Shown piece by piece: positions 62,430-64,000 of a DNA stretch of 64,000 nt. The position numbers and the translations under genes are program-made. A model generated the notes under the pieces. That model did no database searches and was not told the DNA's origin. It worked only from the letters and a program-made list of their open reading frames with translations. The number at the start of each line of letters is the position of its first letter. Positions within the stretch are counted from its first letter, which is position 1. Origin of the DNA: Allorhizobium sonneratiae (GTDB lineage Bacteria; Pseudomonadota; Alphaproteobacteria; Rhizobiales; Rhizobiaceae); NCBI RefSeq assembly GCF_023700755.1, contig NZ_JAMKOJ010000001.1, positions 186,001 to 250,000 on the forward strand. The letters are read 5' to 3'.

Positions 62430-64000
62430 ATGATTTCTCCCGAAAAACACAGCCGGATGGCCAATGCGATCCGCTTCTTGTCCATGGATGCGGTCGAAAA
62501 GGCCAATTCCGGCCATCCCGGCATGCCGATGGGCATGGCCGATGTCGCAACCGTGCTGTTCAGCCGCTATCTGAGCTTCGATCCCAAAGCGCCGAAATGG
62601 CCCAATCGCGACCGCTTCGTGCTGTCGGCCGGTCATGGCTCGATGCTGCTTTATTCGCTGCTCTATCTGACCGGCTATGATGACATCAGCATTGATGACA
62701 TCAAGAATTTCCGCCAGCTTGGCGCCAAGACCGCGGGCCATCCGGAATATGGCCACGCAGACGGCATCGAAACCACGACCGGTCCGCTCGGCCAGGGCAT
62801 CGCCACCTCTGTCGGCATGGCGATTGCCGAAAAGAAGCTGGCCCAGGAATTCGGCCACGACCTGATGGATCACTATACTTACGTGATCGCTGGCGACGGC
62901 TGCCTGATGGAAGGCATCAGCCAGGAGGCGATTTCGCTCGCCGGTCATCTGAAGCTCAACAAACTGATCGTCTTCTGGGACGATAACGGCATTTCCATCG
63001 ATGGGGCCATATCGCTTGCCGACAGCACCGATCAACATGCCCGTTTCCGCGCTTCCGGCTGGAACACGCTGGCCGTTGACGGTCACGATCCGGAAGCGAT
63101 TGCTGCGGCCATTGATGAGGCCCGTACGTCCGACAAGCCGACGATGATTGCCTGCAAGACGGTGATCGGTTTCGGTGCGCCCAACAAGGCCGGCACCCAT
63201 AAGGTGCATGGCTCGCCGCTTGGCGCGGAAGAGATTGCCGCCACCCGCAAGGCGCTCGGCTGGGATGCAGAACCCTTCGTCGTGCCCGCCGATGTGCTCG
63301 ACGCCTGGCGCGAGGCCGGCAAGCGCGGCGCGCCGGTGCGTGAGGCCTGGGAAAAGCAGCTTGACGCCTCGGCCAACAAGGTGGAATTCAACCGTCGTTT
63401 TGCCGGAAAGCTGCCTGAAGGCTTCGATGCCGCCATCGACGCCTACAAGAAGAAGCTCGCCGAGACGAAACCGACGCTTGCCACACGCAAATCCTCCGAG
63501 GATGCGCTGGAGGTGATCAATGGCATCGTTGCCGAGACGGTTGGCGGCTCCGCCGACCTGACCGGCTCGAACAACACCAAGACCAGCCAGACCAAGTCGA
63601 TCACACCGACGGATTTCTCCGGCCGCTACATCCATTACGGCATTCGCGAACACGGCATGGCGGCGGCGATGAACGGCATTGCCCTGCATGGCGGTCTCAT
63701 TCCCTATTCCGGCGGCTTTCTGATCTTTTCCGATTATTGCCGTCCGTCGATCCGCCTGGCGGCGCTGATGGGCATCCGCGTCATTCATGTTCTGACGCAT
63801 GATTCGATCGGTCTTGGCGAGGATGGCCCGACCCACCAGCCGGTGGAGCAGATGGCGGCGCTGCGCGCCATTCCCAATCTGATGATGTTCCGTCCGGCCG
63901 ATGCGACCGAGGTGGCGGAATGCTGGCAGATTGCCCTTGAACATCAGGACCGTCCCTCCGGTCTGGCGCTGACACGGCAGAATCTGATTGCCGCCCGCAC
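62430..64000 (+). CDS. tkt: Transketolase (5' part)
   Basis: 523 codons and the frame is still open at the window edge. It moves two-carbon units between sugar phosphates with thiamine diphosphate. [68 protein letters not shown], the TPP/Mg motif [14 protein letters not shown], and [18 protein letters not shown] are present. Transcribed away from DUF4164-zapA-6S. Confidence 0.97.
   Translation, partial: MISPEKHSRMANAIRFLSMDAVEKANSGHPGMPMGMADVATVLFSRYLSFDPKAPKWPNRDRFVLSAGHGSMLLYSLLYLTGYDDISIDDIKNFRQLGAKTAGHPEYGHADGIETTTGPLGQGIATSVGMAIAEKKLAQEFGHDLMDHYTYVIAGDGCLMEGISQEAISLAGHLKLNKLIVFWDDNGISIDGAISLADSTDQHARFRASGWNTLAVDGHDPEAIAAAIDEARTSDKPTMIACKTVIGFGAPNKAGTHKVHGSPLGAEEIAATRKALGWDAEPFVVPADVLDAWREAGKRGAPVREAWEKQLDASANKVEFNRRFAGKLPEGFDAAIDAYKKKLAETKPTLATRKSSEDALEVINGIVAETVGGSADLTGSNNTKTSQTKSITPTDFSGRYIHYGIREHGMAAAMNGIALHGGLIPYSGGFLIFSDYCRPSIRLAALMGIRVIHVLTHDSIGLGEDGPTHQPVEQMAALRAIPNLMMFRPADATEVAECWQIALEHQDRPSGLALTRQNLIAAR

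Noticed and set aside
1..64000. CRISPR array, prophage, tRNA or rRNA genes
   Set aside because: Scanning found no regularly spaced repeats, phage gene runs, or clover-leaf or rRNA sequence in the window.

Overview
The window is ordinary, gene-dense chromosomal DNA of a Rhizobiaceae-type alphaproteobacterium (Agrobacterium/Allorhizobium/Rhizobium group). The clues are a Brucella Omp10-like lipoprotein, a Porin_2-family porin, homospermidine synthase, GapR (DUF2312), an RcdA-type DUF1465 protein, DUF1244/DUF1036/DUF4164 proteins, receptors ending in NWEEF, a 6S RNA beside zapA, and rhizobial dispersed palindromic repeats. GC is high in genes and clearly lower in several promoter regions. I see no prophage, insertion sequence with transposase, CRISPR array, tRNA or rRNA.

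Layout. 0-7 kb: an AT-richer class A beta-lactamase-like gene, an outer-membrane beta-barrel protein, arabinose-5-phosphate isomerase (LPS Kdo supply), an NfeD/SPFH membrane pair and a porin. 7-12 kb: an amino-acid ABC permease/binding protein with a homocysteine methyltransferase, divergent from the queCDE operon for 7-deazaguanine. 12-21 kb: a chemoreceptor, ferrochelatase, a periplasmic 5'-nucleotidase, omp10-hisC and homospermidine synthase. 21-30 kb: pabB-pabC, an ArsR regulator and a TauE exporter; then a ThiE-like protein with a Sel1-repeat protein, an inositol monophosphatase, and a MotA/TolQ-like plus OmpA-like membrane pair. 30-38 kb: an FAD dehydrogenase, oligoendopeptidase F, an orphan sigma-54 response regulator and a large DUF882 cell-wall protein. 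38-47 kb: two DUF465 genes, purEK, zinc-free L36 and a TPR protein; a repeat-rich 850-bp gap; then DUF1036-pyk, a formylglutamate amidohydrolase, DUF1244 and gapR. 47-54 kb: an ABC exporter, zinc-free L31, a formate/nitrite-type channel, rcdA, an MFS transporter and a 51-residue membrane protein. 54-64 kb: fba and pgk, a 5-formyl-THF cyclo-ligase/YmdB pair, a second chemoreceptor, a PaiB-like protein, 6S RNA, zapA, DUF4164 and the start of transketolase.

Much of the set is core metabolism (glycolysis and pentose phosphate pathway, purine, folate, histidine, heme, queuosine) plus envelope and cell-cycle functions. The less ordinary signals are mostly non-coding: a candidate small RNA with promoter, operator-like palindrome and terminator (42.28-42.47 kb); a 159-bp MITE-like hairpin element; a two-module mosaic repeat seen in opposite orientations; a perfect CtrA-type box upstream of rcdA; a preQ1-like leader before queC; and a terminator that overlaps the start of the TPR gene. 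No large undescribed multi-gene system is evident.
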